A program made the translations under genes and the position numbers. Of a stretch of 64,000 nucleotides of DNA, positions 55,922-64,000 are shown in pieces. The stretch's first letter is position 1; the number at the start of each line of letters is the position of its first letter. The notes under the pieces are model-generated. The model was given only the letters and a program-made list of their open reading frames with translations. It searched no databases and was not told the origin of the DNA. Source of the stretch: Methanolobus tindarius DSM 2278 (lineage in GTDB: Archaea; Halobacteriota; Methanosarcinia; Methanosarcinales; Methanosarcinaceae); contig NZ_AZAJ01000001.1 in NCBI RefSeq assembly GCF_000504205.1, positions 2,144,879 through 2,208,878 of the forward strand, read 5' to 3'.

Positions 55922-56000
55922 TCCCGCATGTTAGGTAAAAACAATTCTCTTATGGACTTGACTTCTATTTAAGACTAATTAAACAAAAAAGAAGATGGAA

Positions 56001-56324
56001 TTAATAATTGTCAAGCACGTTCCTGACAATATCTCTGTAATCTTCCTTAAGCAGGTAAATATTGTGATCACCGGTAACATCAATGCTCAGGATTCCAAGC
56101 CTTGTGTTCATGAGTCCTACCATTGCTGAGACGCCTCTGTAACTCACATCAAAATCCGTATCATGAAGATGCTCGTACACGTCCCCTGTAGTAAATTTAT
56201 CACCATTTAGGAACAGTTTCAGTACTACTTTACGTATACCTGTATCATCGCGACTAAGATATTTTATAAGCCTTTCTCTTACCCGCTCTTCAATCGTTTC
56301 CAGTACAAACACCTCTTTCTTCAA
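56001..56324 (-). CDS. DUF2551 protein, methanogen-type DNA-binding-like
   Basis: 107 residues of the DUF2551 family, known mainly from methanogens. The sequence IRKVVLKLFLNGDKFTTGDV and VSYRGVSAMVGLMNTRLGIL looks like a winged-helix domain, so a role in transcription is likely but unproven. The start is TTG 56324 or GTG 56312; neither has a strong site. Confidence 0.72.
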   Translation of the reverse strand: MKKEVFVLETIEERVRERLIKYLSRDDTGIRKVVLKLFLNGDKFTTGDVYEHLHDTDFDVSYRGVSAMVGLMNTRLGILSIDVTGDHNIYLLKEDYRDIVRNVLDNY

Positions 56325-56431
56325 TATGTTATTTTATCTTATAAAACTATTTATTTGCAATAGCTTTAAAACCTGCATTGTATATGAAAATTGTACCATC
56401 TATATCATTCTCACATATATATTTTGGCCTT

Positions 56432-57484
56432 TCACAAAGGTATTTTCTCAACAATTAGTCCTTCTTCAAAAGGATATCTTTCTATTATGTACAATTTTCT
56501 ACCAGTCAGCCTAATATATTCTGCAATGTCCTCAAGAATCCACCAGGCAAGATCTATTCCCTTGGATTTTATTTCCATCATATCCGCAGGAACTTTAATC
56601 TGTTTCAGCTTTTCAGAAACAGCTTCCAGGTCACTTTCCGTGCATTCTATATGTCCGTAATAAACAGTTCCATCCTCACCAATTTCATCAAAAAGCCTTG
56701 CTGTATTCTCCGCAATCCGTATGAGTCTTTTACGAAGCTGTACTGCGTCCTTATAGCTTGATGAGCAGAAATGCATCTTTTCACAATCTTTTGCCACTTC
56801 CCGGGCAAACATCTCAGAACCAGCTACTGCATTTGATATGTCATCTATAAGAGAATATCCCCGTTTAATCATGGCATGTGAATTAGTTTCTGAAAATTCG
56901 AGTTCATTTAGGTTCAGGAAACACTTCATACTGTTTGCAAACTGTCCTACATGTTCTACACCATCAATAGATGGAATCTCAATGCCTACTTCCATTTCTA
57001 ATTCTCTGGCATTTTTGATGGAACTTGCATAACCTGTTTTTTCAAGTTCCTTCCATGATTTAACCGGTGGATGAAACCTAATCTCGTTCAGGCCTGAATC
57101 TGCCAGTTCTTTTAATGTATCATAGTCAGGTGCCATGGATGTGTACATATGAACATGGTGCTGCTGTCCAAAACTACTTTTCAGGAGTCTTATATAGTGA
57201 ACAACCTTTTCTTTTCTAAGAAGTGGCTCTCCTCCTGTAATTCCTGTTCCCAGTGCATCCATCTGTAAAGCTTCATCTACAACATCCGTGTCTGAAAGAA
57301 CCTTTCTTTCGTTAGCAAAGGTCAGATCTGTGCGTCTTTCTTCAGATACCGGGCAGTAAAAACAATCCTTTGGGCATATACCTGTAATGAAAAGAACCAT
57401 TTTTGCTCCTTGCTGGCAGAGCTTACAACCTTCTGAAAGAAATGAATAGAAAGAACCAGCTTCTCCCTGTATGACCTTGCTCAT
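56432..57484 (-). CDS. Radical SAM protein (COG2108 type)
   Basis: 350 residues. The cluster motif is CPKDCFYC (CxxxCxxC), with upstream CKLCQQG and the SAM-binding GTGITGGEPLL. A family of uncharacterised archaeal radical SAM enzymes shares this layout; no substrate is known. It is transcribed divergently from the small ferredoxin at 57570, 85 bases away, a natural electron donor. Confidence 0.85.
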   Translation of the reverse strand: MSKVIQGEAGSFYSFLSEGCKLCQQGAKMVLFITGICPKDCFYCPVSEERRTDLTFANERKVLSDTDVVDEALQMDALGTGITGGEPLLRKEKVVHYIRLLKSSFGQQHHVHMYTSMAPDYDTLKELADSGLNEIRFHPPVKSWKELEKTGYASSIKNARELEMEVGIEIPSIDGVEHVGQFANSMKCFLNLNELEFSETNSHAMIKRGYSLIDDISNAVAGSEMFAREVAKDCEKMHFCSSSYKDAVQLRKRLIRIAENTARLFDEIGEDGTVYYGHIECTESDLEAVSEKLKQIKVPADMMEIKSKGIDLAWWILEDIAEYIRLTGRKLYIIERYPFEEGLIVEKIPL

Positions 57485-57569
57485 CAGAGCATTCTATAAC
57501 CTGCAGGTATTTAAGGCTATTTTACTTCAGGGTTAATACTATCTAATATTTACACGTTAGTATTTCCAG

Positions 57570-57755
57570 ATGGAAGAACGAGATGGTTTTATTGTCTCAA
57601 TAGGTTGCCGCAAATGCGGTAAATGTGAGAATGTTTGTCTTAATGGGGCTCTTTACAGGATCAACGGTTTTGTCAATGTTGATCATCAAAAATGCGACCT
57701 TTGTATGAAATGCGTGAAAATATGCCCTAATAAGGCACTGGTCTACATGGAATAA
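57570..57755 (+). CDS. Small 2[4Fe-4S]-type ferredoxin
   Basis: 61 residues with two cysteine sets, CRKCGKCENVC and CDLCMKCVKICP, each of the CxxCxxCxxxC type. It would carry low-potential electrons. It begins within the shared promoter region of the radical SAM gene. GG-containing sequence before the ATG is weak. A hypothetical partner of that enzyme. Confidence 0.85.
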   Translation: MEERDGFIVSIGCRKCGKCENVCLNGALYRINGFVNVDHQKCDLCMKCVKICPNKALVYME

Positions 57756-57789
57756 ATTCCATGTTCCAGAACCTTTGTAAGAGTTGAAT

Positions 57790-58362
57790 CTATTTTTTAT
57801 CTGCTTCCATACCAATAGAAAATGCCTTGCCCAGGAAATCACCAAGTCCGTAGTAACTTCTCTCCGGTGAATAGATAATTGGTCTGATTTTTCTGATATC
57901 CGGATTACCTTTTTCATCGAGTACAGATTCATCTGCTTTAACATCCATTATCTCACCAACAAACTGAGTATGAAGTCCAAGTTCGAAGCTTTGAACCAGT
58001 TTGCATTCAAGTATAACAGGAAATTCTTCTACAAATGGTGCATACACCACTTCACTTTTAATTGGTGTAAGTCCCATTTTTTCAAACTTGTCCTCATCCC
58101 TTCCACTTGCAATTCCAAAATAATCTGTCTCTTTGACATAGTCCTCGGATGGAATGCTAATGGTGAAAGCTTCCTTTTCCATTATATTGGCGTAACTGTA
58201 TGTTGCTTTTCGCAGTGATACGCTTATACATGGAGGATCCGAGCAGCATATTCCTGCCCAGGCTGCAGTCATAGCGTTTGCATTTCCAAACATGTCATAG
58301 GTTCCTACCAGCCATGCAGGGGTAGGGTATGCCAATGTCTTTGCTCCGATTGATTGTTTCAT
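57790..58362 (-). CDS. Flavin reductase-like FMN-binding protein
   Basis: 190 residues with the split-barrel FMN-binding fold of the flavin reductase/flavoredoxin family: [20 protein letters not shown], then [20 protein letters not shown] and the [17 protein letters not shown] segment. It would bind FMN and move electrons in anaerobes. The substrate is unknown. Single gene, convergent with the ferredoxin. Confidence 0.85.
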   Translation of the reverse strand: MKQSIGAKTLAYPTPAWLVGTYDMFGNANAMTAAWAGICCSDPPCISVSLRKATYSYANIMEKEAFTISIPSEDYVKETDYFGIASGRDEDKFEKMGLTPIKSEVVYAPFVEEFPVILECKLVQSFELGLHTQFVGEIMDVKADESVLDEKGNPDIRKIRPIIYSPERSYYGLGDFLGKAFSIGMEADKK

Positions 58363-58441
58363 AAGAACACCTCTATAAAAATAGTGTTGAAGAAGCTTTA
58401 ATCTTACGGCAGCTGAGCTGCGGTATTCCTGCTTCTTTGCA

Positions 58442-60409
58442 CTAGATCATTCCTCTGAAAACAATTCTTGAAAAAATGGTCGATACTGTAAAAACTATTA
58501 TTGTCACAGGAAGTATCTGCCCAATTTCATACCTTAATTGTGCCCTGTCCCCGCCATACTCTATGGTTCCGGAGAATCGTATCAATATCACAGTTATTAA
58601 TATGATATATATGCCAATTGCAAACATGAAAAGATCAGATGGTATGGACTGGTTAAGATTTTCCAGTGAAATCTGTGCAGGTCCGGGAAGTGAATTCTCG
58701 GGAAGCCTCTGGATGCTTTCTGATATGTTCTGAAGGATCTTTGCTATGACTTCAGAGAGTGCGATGGTGACACCTGCAATAAGCGGTGCAAATACTGCTG
58801 CTGTGGAGCGCATTGTGGAGGTCATATCATACAATGATTGTTTGATATTGAGTTCCACATCCTGAAGCTCTTTAAGGTGGTCTGCAAGTTTTACAATTGC
58901 AACACCTGCTATCTCATGGCTTTTATGAGTACTTTCCACAAGCAGTTTCATTGTGGTCTTTATCCTTTCAGAATAAATGTTTTTGAAAGCTCCGAAATCC
59001 TCATCGAATATTGCAGAGTAGACATCTGTTCTCATATTCATAAGATTCAGCGATATTCTTTCAAACGCCGGTGTAATATCTGATCCGTCCATGGTACTTG
59101 CAGTGTGTATGAATGCATCTTCTGCGGATCTGCCTTCTGATATCCTCCTCCCAAGAATAAAAAGAGCATCTGAAAATTCGTTTTCCATCTTGCATATTTC
59201 ATCCCTTATTTTTTTATATGGGGCATAACTGATGTTCAGGTAAATTGCTACTGCAAAGACAATTCCCCATATGATAAAGAGCGTAGGTGGGACTATTCCT
59301 TCGAGTGTATCAGTGGAAACAATATTCCAGGGATTTCCTTTAAGAATTAGCATGTATCCAAGTGAAGAGATAACAGAACCTATTACCAGAGATGTGATTA
59401 ATGCTTCCTGCTTTCTCTTTCTGATGCCCGCAAGACCTGGATGTACGTCAGGAATATTCTGTGGAATGAATGCAGCCGGACGTTGCATAAGTATGTATTC
59501 TGCATAGGCAAACGTGAAAAGCGGGAGTATAATGTCGTAAACGATCACAAGTGTTCCGAGTCCAAACCTGATGCCCACCACCGTAATGGCTGGCATGAGT
59601 GCCACAAGTGCAAGAGGTATAAGGATGAATACTGAATAAAGCACATAAGTAGGTGTTTTAAGTTTGGATGCGAAGCTGTCCATGAGATTTTTCGTACTTT
59701 CAAGCACCAGGTCAAGTGATCTGTTCAGTGTTATTATCCTCTGAGCTTCGTCAGGTTCGCTGGTTGAGCTTTTAATGAGGTGTAGTGCCCTTTTGAAAAA
59801 TTCACTATCCTTGCCCCAGAGATTTGAAAATTCAAGTATTGCATCATCAATTCCACGATATTCCCTCACATGCAGGTTCCATATCATTTTCTTCAGGTCT
59901 TTTGCAAGCGGTCTACCGGAATTTTCTGCGGCAAATCGAATGGCTACTTCCATATTGGGCACAAGTTTCATAGACATTACAAGATAGCTCACTATCTCCG
60001 GCATATCTCCCAGTGAGCTGACTTTCATCCATTTTGCATGTAGTTTGATATATTCGCTTGTATAAAGAAGAATAGCCAGAGGGAACAGAAGGCTCAACAC
60101 TATTACAGCCTGAAGGGTTGAGCTTTCAAAGCTTGTCATCCTGAACAGAAAATAATCAAATATCAATATGCTTACAAGTGTGCAGGCAGCCGCAATATAG
60201 GAAAAGAGTACGGTTTCATAGGGTTCAAGTCCCATTCCTGTGTAGATCATTGCATTACGATATTCTTCACTGGTTGCATTGTCGGCTTTTTGCCGGAATG
60301 TTTCCAGGTCTTTTAGCAGCCAGTTAAAGTTTGCAGATGTGAACTTACATCCATGATAGTACCAGTTTTCACTGTACAGTCTGACCACCTTCTGTGAAGT
60401 AATCTTCAT
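58442..60409 (-). CDS. tadC: TadC/GspF-type inner membrane protein of a type IV pilus system
   Basis: 655 residues with about ten membrane helices in two clusters separated by cytoplasmic domains. It contains two GspF/TadC modules (about 135-300 and 430-600), twice the usual bacterial size, as in archaeal pilus platform proteins. It anchors pilus or secretion assembly in the membrane, powered by the ATPase encoded directly upstream. Overlaps tadA by 41 bases. No pilin-type gene or prepilin peptidase is seen here. Confidence 0.87.
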   Translation of the reverse strand: MKITSQKVVRLYSENWYYHGCKFTSANFNWLLKDLETFRQKADNATSEEYRNAMIYTGMGLEPYETVLFSYIAAACTLVSILIFDYFLFRMTSFESSTLQAVIVLSLLFPLAILLYTSEYIKLHAKWMKVSSLGDMPEIVSYLVMSMKLVPNMEVAIRFAAENSGRPLAKDLKKMIWNLHVREYRGIDDAILEFSNLWGKDSEFFKRALHLIKSSTSEPDEAQRIITLNRSLDLVLESTKNLMDSFASKLKTPTYVLYSVFILIPLALVALMPAITVVGIRFGLGTLVIVYDIILPLFTFAYAEYILMQRPAAFIPQNIPDVHPGLAGIRKRKQEALITSLVIGSVISSLGYMLILKGNPWNIVSTDTLEGIVPPTLFIIWGIVFAVAIYLNISYAPYKKIRDEICKMENEFSDALFILGRRISEGRSAEDAFIHTASTMDGSDITPAFERISLNLMNMRTDVYSAIFDEDFGAFKNIYSERIKTTMKLLVESTHKSHEIAGVAIVKLADHLKELQDVELNIKQSLYDMTSTMRSTAAVFAPLIAGVTIALSEVIAKILQNISESIQRLPENSLPGPAQISLENLNQSIPSDLFMFAIGIYIILITVILIRFSGTIEYGGDRAQLRYEIGQILPVTIIVFTVSTIFSRIVFRGMI

Positions 60410-63059
60410 TTGTGATCAGGTCACACGATCCATCAAGAATAAGCTCATCAAAAGAAAGTGCAGTTAATTTATCCTGAGTCTTGCTATCTTCCCATTTCAT
60501 ACTGCCTGTGTCATCTGTATCACTGCCCCCTGGTTTTTCTTTTGTCTCATCTTTTTTTCCTGAAAAAGAAGAAAACCATTCAAACCATCTGTCATAGACT
60601 CTCTGATAGTTGATACCATCAGGTTCAGCAACTTCCCTGTCCATTAGCATCCAGAACATGTTGTTAGCTATCGCAACATTCCTTGCTTCAAGTAGATGGG
60701 GTTGCTCCAATCCTGATTCTGCAATCTTTCCTTTAATCATGGCTCTCATGCGAATATTGAGGGCAGCTTCATCCATGGATATGCCCCATTTATCTGCTAT
60801 TTTTCCAATGAGTACAGACTGTCCTCTGTCCATGAGATCCGATGGCAAAAGCTTGTCCGTTGAAGCATCATAACTGAGTATGTCAGAGAAAACTTTTCCT
60901 GAATTATCATCCCATTTATCGTTGACCTCTGCAATTTGCATAAGCCTCCTTTTCATTGTCATACTGCCTGACATTCTTGTATTCGCACAGACTATTACTG
61001 CATCAGTAGCTTTGAATGAGGCAGGCGGCACTTCCAGAGTATTAACTATCCTCTCATAAACTGCATCTGTGGATGAGCCATGAATTGTGCCAATAACTGA
61101 GTTTCCGGCTGCACCAACCTGCATGGCTTCGTACAGCACCGCAACTTCAGGTCCTCTTACTTCTCCCATAACAAGTGATGAACTGCCAAGTCTAAGGGAA
61201 GCGCGCAATGCAACGGAAGGCTCGATTTCAACTCCGTATTTCATGATGGCAGACTGGGAATTAAGTCCCTGTACCTTCCATCCCATTTCCTGAAGCTCTT
61301 CAATGGGTATCTCTGGTGTATCCTCTATCGTTATCATGCGGTACTTCTGCGGCATTTCCAGAAGCAATGCGCACATAAGTGATGTCTTTCCGGCTCCTAC
61401 GCCGCCAGCCACCAGCACAGATGCCTGTCCGTCCATAATAAAACTCAGAAGACCTGCTGCAAGTGGTGAAATTGAACCCTTGTTTATTAGTTTTGGCAAC
61501 GTCCACGGGTCTTTTGCATGCTTCCTGAAAGCATAGGCTATACCTTTTGCACTGAGGGGATCACCAATAACCGATACTCTAACACCGTATTCCCTCAGGA
61601 ACATCTCAAGAACCGGGGTAGCTTCACCAAAGGGTCTTCCACTTATCGACCGCAGTCTCGAAACCATGGATTCCATATCATCCTGTGACAGGTAAATGTT
61701 GGAAATACATTCTTCTCCGTCAAGAACTACATGAACGGGATTCTGGTCTGCCGGTGCGTTTACATAGACGTCTGTAACACGCTCGTCTGATAGCAAATCC
61801 TCAAGGATGCCAAGTCCAGTTGTGTACTTTGTAAGAAGATCACAGCAGAGTTTAATCTTTGCAGGGTCGGATATTATTTCCTCGGCATCTTTCTCATCGA
61901 GTAGGAACTGCTTACTAAGCCTGTGGAAATACTCCCTTGAACTACCAGAGTCTGCAAATTGGAGATCTGCAGGCCGGTGAGAAATCATCTTTTTCCTGAT
62001 TCTTTCTATCAGTTTCAGTTCCTTCTCTTCAAGTGAATACTCAACCGGATTTATTATGTACATTTTTTCCGGACGGTCTGTCAGCTGGTATATATTAACC
62101 GGCAGGTTTCTTTCATCCTGGTAACAAATGTCGTAACATTCAAGAAATAATGTATTGTCCGGTGGTTCGGTGTATATTCTGGATGTTGAAAAGGGAGGTC
62201 TGACATAGGAACGCAGATGGCTTTCATAATCGATAGCATAACCTTCGTCACCAGTTCTGTCTGTTATCGTGTGGAGATTTATGGATTTTTCAGATACTGT
62301 TCCTGCATTACAGGTAATCCTTTCGGATATTGCTTTCATTTCCAGCAAAGTGCTGAGAAATCTCTGTCTGCAGAGTGAACATTCATTCCGAATATCAAAG
62401 CAACTGTCTTTTGATTCGCTGTATTCTGCTAGCTTTTCAATTGTATAACATGTTTTTAATGGATCAGTTCCTGCAGTTGAGATTATTGAATCCATAATCA
62501 TTGTGTGTTCTTTTTTGCAGAGACTGGAATTGTCACAGCTTTCAGTTGTGAACCTGGAATTTCTATATGGTATCAGCTTATCCTGCAAGCCTGCCATGAG
62601 ATAAATTGCATCCAGGGCTCCGCTTTCATAATCTCTTTCGTATAGATTTGCAAGTGTAAGTCTTTCAACAGCAGGCTCTTTTCTAAGTATCTGAAAAATA
62701 TTCATTCTGCAATGTTCGTTTTGCAGGCTGGATTCATGTTCACATTCACTACAATCAATTGTGATGTTTCTGCTGCTTCTGGAAACTTTCAACCTGTAAG
62801 GGCAGAGTTCATCTTTTTCCGATTTTTTTCCTGTCAGCAAATTAAATCTGGAAGTTAATTTGCTAATCATGTCGTTGGTCTTTCTTTTTTCAAGGTCTTT
62901 TGCCGGAACTATGCCTGCAAGTATCATCTCTTCTTCAGGTAAGATCATTTGCATTTGCGGATAATCTGTGCTATCTTCTATCATGTCAGAACTATTATTT
63001 AAGTCACTATTCGCTATGCAGGTAGTTTTTCTTTTTTTTAGTACCACGTTTTTCACCAC
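60369..63059 (-). CDS. tadA: TadA-type type IV pilus/secretion ATPase with Cys-rich N-terminus
   Basis: 896 residues. The C-terminal half is a GspE/VirB11-family secretion ATPase: Walker A GGVGAGKTS (Lys558), ITIEDTPEIP Asp box, and LRLGSSSLVMGEVRGPE. The N-terminal 400 residues are unusual, with 11 cysteines between residues 86 and 250 (86, 103, 106, 117, 175, 181, 204, 220, 227, 230, 250), which may bind zinc or an Fe-S cluster. It drives the neighbouring TadC platform. The start GTG 63059 follows GGGTGG but without spacing typical of Shine-Dalgarno sites, so it is uncertain. Confidence 0.9.
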   Translation of the reverse strand: MVKNVVLKKRKTTCIANSDLNNSSDMIEDSTDYPQMQMILPEEEMILAGIVPAKDLEKRKTNDMISKLTSRFNLLTGKKSEKDELCPYRLKVSRSSRNITIDCSECEHESSLQNEHCRMNIFQILRKEPAVERLTLANLYERDYESGALDAIYLMAGLQDKLIPYRNSRFTTESCDNSSLCKKEHTMIMDSIISTAGTDPLKTCYTIEKLAEYSESKDSCFDIRNECSLCRQRFLSTLLEMKAISERITCNAGTVSEKSINLHTITDRTGDEGYAIDYESHLRSYVRPPFSTSRIYTEPPDNTLFLECYDICYQDERNLPVNIYQLTDRPEKMYIINPVEYSLEEKELKLIERIRKKMISHRPADLQFADSGSSREYFHRLSKQFLLDEKDAEEIISDPAKIKLCCDLLTKYTTGLGILEDLLSDERVTDVYVNAPADQNPVHVVLDGEECISNIYLSQDDMESMVSRLRSISGRPFGEATPVLEMFLREYGVRVSVIGDPLSAKGIAYAFRKHAKDPWTLPKLINKGSISPLAAGLLSFIMDGQASVLVAGGVGAGKTSLMCALLLEMPQKYRMITIEDTPEIPIEELQEMGWKVQGLNSQSAIMKYGVEIEPSVALRASLRLGSSSLVMGEVRGPEVAVLYEAMQVGAAGNSVIGTIHGSSTDAVYERIVNTLEVPPASFKATDAVIVCANTRMSGSMTMKRRLMQIAEVNDKWDDNSGKVFSDILSYDASTDKLLPSDLMDRGQSVLIGKIADKWGISMDEAALNIRMRAMIKGKIAESGLEQPHLLEARNVAIANNMFWMLMDREVAEPDGINYQRVYDRWFEWFSSFSGKKDETKEKPGGSDTDDTGSMKWEDSKTQDKLTALSFDELILDGSCDLITNEDYFTEGGQTVQ

Positions 63060-63289
63060 CCATGAAGTTTTTTCAAATGAAAAACGAATATATTAAAAGT
63101 TTTCTAAATTAAATTTTAAGTATTTACTTATTTATGAACTTATTTTTTAGATGACTTTTAGAAGGGTTTGATATCACCGGGTATTGGAATAAGATTTTCA
63201 GCAACAAGCGTTAATACAATACTTTCACATTACTTCCCACTGGGTTTTATACTCCCGAATCATATTATCTTTAAAGACCGGAGGTCTGC

Positions 63290-64000
63290 ATGGGTATATA
63301 CACCGTATCACAGCTAAATGAGCACATAAAAAAGGTTCTTACAAGCGATCCACAACTATCTCAAGTGTGGGTTCGCGGTGAAATATCGAACCTTACTAAA
63401 CATAGCTCCGGTCATCATTATTTCACTCTGAAGGATGGAAACGCACAGATAAGCTGCGTAAGTTTCAGGATGACCAACAGGACACTTAAATTCGAACCTG
63501 AGTCTTCGATGAAAGTCCTTGTATTCGGAACTGTTGACGTTTACACTGTCCGTGGCCAGTATCAGCTCAGGGTTCTTGATATGCGTCCTGATGGAATCGG
63601 TGAGCTTTACAAGGCATACGAACAGCTCAGGAACAGGTTACAGGAAGAAGGTTTGTTCGATGTGGTGCACAAGAAGAAGATTCCTCAGTATCCTTCAAAG
63701 ATTGGTGTAATTACGTCACCCACCGGGGCAGCAATCCATGATATACTTCACGTACTAAGGCGCAGGTTCCCTGTGGATATCCTGCTAAGTCCGGCGATAG
63801 TGCAGGGTGAAAATTCCGCAGAGAGCATTGTAAAAGCTCTTGAATATCTAAACCGGACTGATGTAGATATGATTATCCTGGGGAGGGGTGGTGGTTCTCT
63901 GGAAGACCTGTGGTCTTTTAATGAAGAGGTAGTTGCAAGGGCTATATTTGAATCCGGGATTCCTGTAATATCGGCTGTGGGTCATGAAACGGATTATACA
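63290..64000 (+). CDS. xseA: Exonuclease VII large subunit XseA (partial, runs off the window)
   Basis: The first 237 codons of XseA, incomplete at the end of the window. An N-terminal OB-fold domain (VWVRGEISNLTKHSSGHHYF) is followed by the catalytic domain start (IGVITSPTGAAIHDILHVLRRR). With XseB it degrades single-stranded DNA. ATG 63290 follows GGAGG (63280-63284) at good spacing. The gene family is mostly bacterial and occurs in some methanogens. xseB would be expected just beyond the window. Confidence 0.95.
   Translation, partial: MGIYTVSQLNEHIKKVLTSDPQLSQVWVRGEISNLTKHSSGHHYFTLKDGNAQISCVSFRMTNRTLKFEPESSMKVLVFGTVDVYTVRGQYQLRVLDMRPDGIGELYKAYEQLRNRLQEEGLFDVVHKKKIPQYPSKIGVITSPTGAAIHDILHVLRRRFPVDILLSPAIVQGENSAESIVKALEYLNRTDVDMIILGRGGGSLEDLWSFNEEVVARAIFESGIPVISAVGHETDYT

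Overview
The window is a chromosomal segment of an archaeon, most likely a methylotrophic methanogen of the family Methanosarcinaceae (Methanolobus, Methanococcoides or Methanosarcina type). The evidence is the archaeal ribosomal superoperon with Rpp29, eS4, eL32, eL19, SecY and Cbf5; RNA polymerase subunit D with a ferredoxin insert; an archaeal CCA-adding enzyme; ADP-dependent sugar kinases; indolepyruvate ferredoxin oxidoreductase; a MEDS-domain histidine kinase; a DUF2551 protein; and a surface protein with a PEF-CTERM tail. The genus is an inference; no rRNA or methanogenesis gene lies in the window.

Region 1 (1-14300) is accessory. It holds a multi-PAS sensor kinase, a CobW-type GTPase, a ferredoxin-domain protein, two tandem low-molecular-weight phosphatase/arsenate-reductase-like genes, several secreted proteins, small membrane proteins, a nucleotidyltransferase, a degraded-looking cohesin gene and a CBS-pair protein. 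It also carries a composite direct repeat (8149-8235 and 13615-13744, with a partial copy at 12717-12791) and a frameshifted duplicate of the end of a secreted-protein gene (8235-8394).

Region 2 (14307-31700) is mainly metabolic. argJ and an uncommon-form argC are separated by two tandem seven-bladed propeller proteins. They are followed by two paralogous ADP-dependent kinases, an OGG1-like glycosylase, cca, a proAB operon preceded by two perfect palindromes, a Bax-inhibitor-like membrane protein, an RMD1/DUF155-like protein and iorAB.

Region 3 (32007-34439) is a compact four-gene operon: two paralogous proteins of unknown function, a soluble coiled-coil/PASTA protein and a small protein resembling an I9 inhibitor fold. 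It is the best candidate here for an undescribed system.

Region 4 (34694-51112) is the L3-to-L15 ribosomal cluster behind a long putative leader of about 360 nt, then secY-adk-EMC3-like-cmk-cbf5 and a tRNA-Ser. rps14, a 50-residue gene, is included. Region 5 (52445-54902) is rps13-rps4-rps11-rpoD behind three consecutive hairpins, ending in a terminator and tRNA-Leu. A PEF-CTERM surface protein lies between these two regions.

Region 6 (55046-64000) runs mostly on the minus strand: a cis-prenyltransferase, a DUF2551 protein, a radical SAM protein divergent from a small ferredoxin, a flavin reductase-like protein and a tadA-tadC pair for a type IV pilus/secretion machine. The window ends inside xseA on the plus strand.
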